From positions 1 through 8,965 of the forward strand of contig CACYDL010000135.1 of the NCBI GenBank assembly GCA_902773195.1: a stretch of DNA of 8,965 nucleotides. Direction: 5' to 3'. The notes beneath the pieces are model-generated. The model had not been told where the DNA came from, searched no databases, and saw only the letters and a program-made list of their open reading frames with translations. The position numbers were made by a program, and so were the translations under genes. Source of the stretch: an uncultured Lachnospiraceae bacterium. Its GTDB lineage: Bacteria > Bacillota_A > Clostridia > Lachnospirales > Lachnospiraceae. The stretch's first letter is position 1. Each line of letters opens with the position of its first letter. Below, piece after piece: positions 7,120-8,965 of this stretch.

Positions 7120-7124
7120 GGAGG
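7120..7124 (+). promoter_or_regulatory. Ribosome binding site that sets the greA start
   Basis: GGAGG lies 8 nt before ATG 7133, with an AT-rich spacer. It rules against the longer in-frame TTG start at 7082, which has no good site and adds 17 residues unlike the family. Confidence 0.85.
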
Positions 7125-7132
7125 TATATATC

Positions 7133-7633
7133 ATGGCAGAAGAAGTCGGACAGGTTAAGAAAAATATCCTTACCGTTGCCGGACTCAGGAAACTCGAGGA
7201 CGAACTCAACTATCTCAAGGTCAACAGGAGAAAAGAGATCTCCCTCAAGATCGGAGAGGCGAGGGAGCAGGGGGATCTTTCTGAAAATGCCGAGTACGAC
7301 GCGGCAAAAGACGAACAGCGCGATATCGAGACGAGGATCGAAGAGATCGAGGGAATTCTCAAGCACGCGGAAGTGATCGACGAGGGCGAGGCGGATACGA
7401 CAAGGGTCAATATCGGCTGCAAGGTCCGCGTACACGATATCGATTATAACGAGGATTTTGATTTCACGATCGTCGGTTCCACGGAAGCCAACTCGCTTCA
7501 GGGCAAGATCTCCAACGAGTCACCGGTCGGAAGGGCCTTAATCGGGGCCAGGGTGGGCGACGTTGTCGAGGTGGAGCTCGTGACGGACGAGCAGGGCCAC
7601 TACGAGGTTCTTGAGATCAGCAAGATGGCCTGA
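7133..7633 (+). CDS. greA: Transcription elongation factor GreA
   Basis: GreA enters the secondary channel of RNA polymerase and stimulates cleavage of backtracked RNA, rescuing stalled complexes. The 166-residue product has the N-terminal antiparallel coiled coil, roughly residues 12-83, with the tip G-D-L-S-E-N-A-E-Y. Asp48 and Glu51 correspond to the catalytic-metal-binding acidic pair of E. coli GreA (41 and 44), shifted by a seven-residue N-terminal extension. The C-terminal FKBP-like domain includes V-G-S-x-E-A-N, I-S-N-E-S-P-V-G-R-A-L-I-G and the Y-E-V-L-E-I end. The polar M-A-E-E-V-G-Q-V-K-K-N extension carries no obvious motif. lysS follows by 85 nt with no terminator between, so the two are probably cotranscribed. 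Expression should depend on reading through the leader terminator, since no second promoter is evident. Confidence 0.98.
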   Translation: MAEEVGQVKKNILTVAGLRKLEDELNYLKVNRRKEISLKIGEAREQGDLSENAEYDAAKDEQRDIETRIEEIEGILKHAEVIDEGEADTTRVNIGCKVRVHDIDYNEDFDFTIVGSTEANSLQGKISNESPVGRALIGARVGDVVEVELVTDEQGHYEVLEISKMA

Positions 7634-7655
7634 AGCCGCGGTAGGAAGCGGTTCC

Positions 7656-7678
7656 GCCGGCGGGTCTTAAGGGCCGGC
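7656..7678 (+). repeat. GC-rich hairpin between greA and lysS
   Basis: GCCGGC at 7656-7661 can pair with GCCGGC at 7673-7678 around an 11-nt loop. No T-run follows, so it is unlikely to terminate transcription. It could be an RNA-stability or processing element in a greA-lysS message, or chance in GC-rich DNA. Confidence 0.3.
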
Positions 7679-7718
7679 TGCGCTGACATACATTTTACGC
7701 AAAGAGAAGAGGAAATAT

Positions 7719-8965
7719 ATGCCGGGAAGAATGCAGGAGACAAAGCCTCAGGATCTCAATCAGCTGAGAAAAGTCAGGCGCGAGAAGCTCCAGAACCTGA
7801 TCGACGCGGGGGAGAACCCGTATGAGATCGTGACCTATGACCAGACGGAGCACAGCGCTCAGATTAAGGACAACTACGACGAGTACGAGGGGAAGGAAGT
7901 CTCCATCGCGGGCAGGCTGATGTCCAAGCGCGTGATGGGCAAGGCGAGCTTTGCCGATGTCCAGGACCGCGACGGACACATCCAGTTCTACGCATCCCGC
8001 GACGATCTCGGAGAAGAAGCATACGCGAAATTCAAGAAACTTGACGTCGGCGATATTGTCGGAGTGAAGGGGACTGTCTTCACGACGAAGATGGGCGAGA
8101 TCTCCGTTCATTCCAGGAGCGTCACCCTCCTGTCGAAGTCCCTGCAGATTCTTCCGGAGAAGTTCCACGGCCTGACGGACACGGACATCCGCTACAGGCA
8201 GCGGTACGTCGACCTCATCATGAACCCTGAGGTCAAGGATACATTTATCAAGAGGTCAAAGATCATCAGCGCGATCCGCCGCTATCTCGACGCGAAGGAT
8301 TTCCTGGAGGTCGAGACGCCGATGCTGGTCGAAAATGCCGGCGGCGCCGCGGCGCGCCCGTTCCTGACGCATTTTAACGCGCTCGACGAGGACAAGAAGC
8401 TCCGGATCTCGCTGGAGCTCTACCTGAAGCGCCTGATCGTGGGCGGGCTCGAGCGCGTCTACGAGATCGGCCGCGTCTTCAGAAATGAAGGCCTCGACAT
8501 CAAGCACAATCCCGAGTTCACGCTGATGGAGCTCTATCAGGCCTACACGGATTACAACGGCATGATGGATCTCACCGAGGACATGTACCGCCACGTGGCA
8601 CAGGAGGTTCTCGGCACCACAGTCATCAATTACAAGGGCGTCGAGATGGATCTCGGTAAGCCGTTTGCCCGTCTCACGATGACCGAGGCGGTGAAGGAAT
8701 ACAGCGGGGTTGACTTCGACCAGATTAAGACGATCGAGGAGGCGAGGGCCGCCGCGAAGGAGAAGCACGTCGAGTTCGAGGAGCGCCACAAGATCGGCGA
8801 TATCCTGAACCTGTTCTTCGACGAGTTCGTGGAGGACAAGCTGATCCAGCCGACATTTATCATGGGTCATCCGCTCGAGATCAGCCCGCTGACGAAGAAG
8901 GATCCGGAGAATCCGGGCAAGGTGCTGCGCTTCGAGATGTTCATGAACGGGTGGGAAATGTGCAA
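7719..8965 (+). CDS. lysS: Lysyl-tRNA synthetase, class II (3' truncated)
   Basis: LysRS charges tRNA-Lys with lysine. The frame runs from ATG 7719 off the window end after 415 codons, so the last part of the catalytic domain, including motif 3, is missing from view. The N-terminal OB-fold anticodon-binding domain covers about residues 55-150 (V-S-I-A-G-R-L-M-S-K-R, F-A-D-V-Q-D). The linker Y-R-Q-R-Y-V-D-L-I is followed by motif 1 around R-R-Y-L-D and E-V-E-T-P-M-L, then G-G-A-A-A-R-P-F. Motif 2 is Y-E-I-G-R-V-F-R-N-E-G (R-V-F-R-N-E-G at 252-258) with H-N-P-E-F-T-L-M-E after it. The P-L-E-I-S-P-L segment is near the end. R-I-S-L-E-L-Y replaces the usual R-I-A-P-E-L-Y, and F-M-N-G-W-E-M-C replaces the usual G-G-R-E-I type segment; I believe both are clade features rather than defects. 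The ribosome binding site is GAGG at 7709-7712, 6 nt before the ATG. No T-box leader precedes it. Confidence 0.98.
   Translation, partial: MPGRMQETKPQDLNQLRKVRREKLQNLIDAGENPYEIVTYDQTEHSAQIKDNYDEYEGKEVSIAGRLMSKRVMGKASFADVQDRDGHIQFYASRDDLGEEAYAKFKKLDVGDIVGVKGTVFTTKMGEISVHSRSVTLLSKSLQILPEKFHGLTDTDIRYRQRYVDLIMNPEVKDTFIKRSKIISAIRRYLDAKDFLEVETPMLVENAGGAAARPFLTHFNALDEDKKLRISLELYLKRLIVGGLERVYEIGRVFRNEGLDIKHNPEFTLMELYQAYTDYNGMMDLTEDMYRHVAQEVLGTTVINYKGVEMDLGKPFARLTMTEAVKEYSGVDFDQIKTIEEARAAAKEKHVEFEERHKIGDILNLFFDEFVEDKLIQPTFIMGHPLEISPLTKKDPENPGKVLRFEMFMNGWEMC

Noticed and set aside
7082..7132. N-terminal extension of GreA from TTG 7082
   Set aside because: No ribosome binding site precedes it, the added residues are not family-like, and the ATG at 7133 has a strong GGAGG.
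7634..7718. T-box or lysine riboswitch for lysS
   Set aside because: The 85-nt gap is too short for either and lacks the T-box sequence and any terminator.

Overview
The window is GC-rich, AT-poor housekeeping DNA from a Gram-positive anaerobe. The gene set and order (hslO, metK with a SAM riboswitch, dusB, greA, lysS), the strong purine-rich ribosome binding sites, the mix of AGA/AGG with CGC arginine codons, and protein signatures such as the LysRS and small DUF proteins point to Clostridia, most likely a high-GC member of Lachnospiraceae. The taxon is an inference; no rRNA marker is present. All genes lie on the + strand. The many long minus-strand open frames are GC-skew shadows.

Layout: (1) 1-1756 holds the 3' part of a PflA-like radical SAM activase gene (its 5' end lies before the window) followed by hslO (Hsp33, redox chaperone). 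(2) 1757-2033 is a regulatory leader: an extended -10 promoter, a complete SAM-I riboswitch aptamer, a plausible antiterminator and an intrinsic terminator, in front of metK (2034-3242), which ends in its own terminator. (3) 3303-6913 is a four-gene transcription unit: a small acidic conserved protein (DUF6145-like), an AEC-family membrane transporter, dusB (tRNA dihydrouridine synthase) and a single-chain iron-sulfur L-serine ammonia-lyase. (4) 6914-7132 contains a consensus sigma-A promoter (TTGACA, 17 nt, TATAAT) followed almost at once by a strong intrinsic terminator, then about 100 nt of leader before greA. (5) greA (7133-7633) and lysS (7719 to the window end, truncated) form the last unit.

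How the parts work together: metK makes SAM, and the riboswitch closes the loop by stopping metK transcription when SAM is plentiful. The upstream radical SAM protein is a SAM consumer, and it and hslO both depend on cysteine-metal chemistry typical of anaerobes and redox stress. The dusB-greA-lysS trio concerns transcription and translation; the serine ammonia-lyase, and possibly the AEC transporter, add an amino-acid or organic-acid catabolic function to that unit.

I see no mobile element, CRISPR array, defence island, tRNA or rRNA. The most interesting signal is not a protein but the greA leader: promoter plus immediate terminator predicts an RNA of about 40 nt. This resembles the GraL short transcripts known from the Escherichia coli greA leader, in an unrelated phylum. 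I do not see a wholly novel multi-gene system here.
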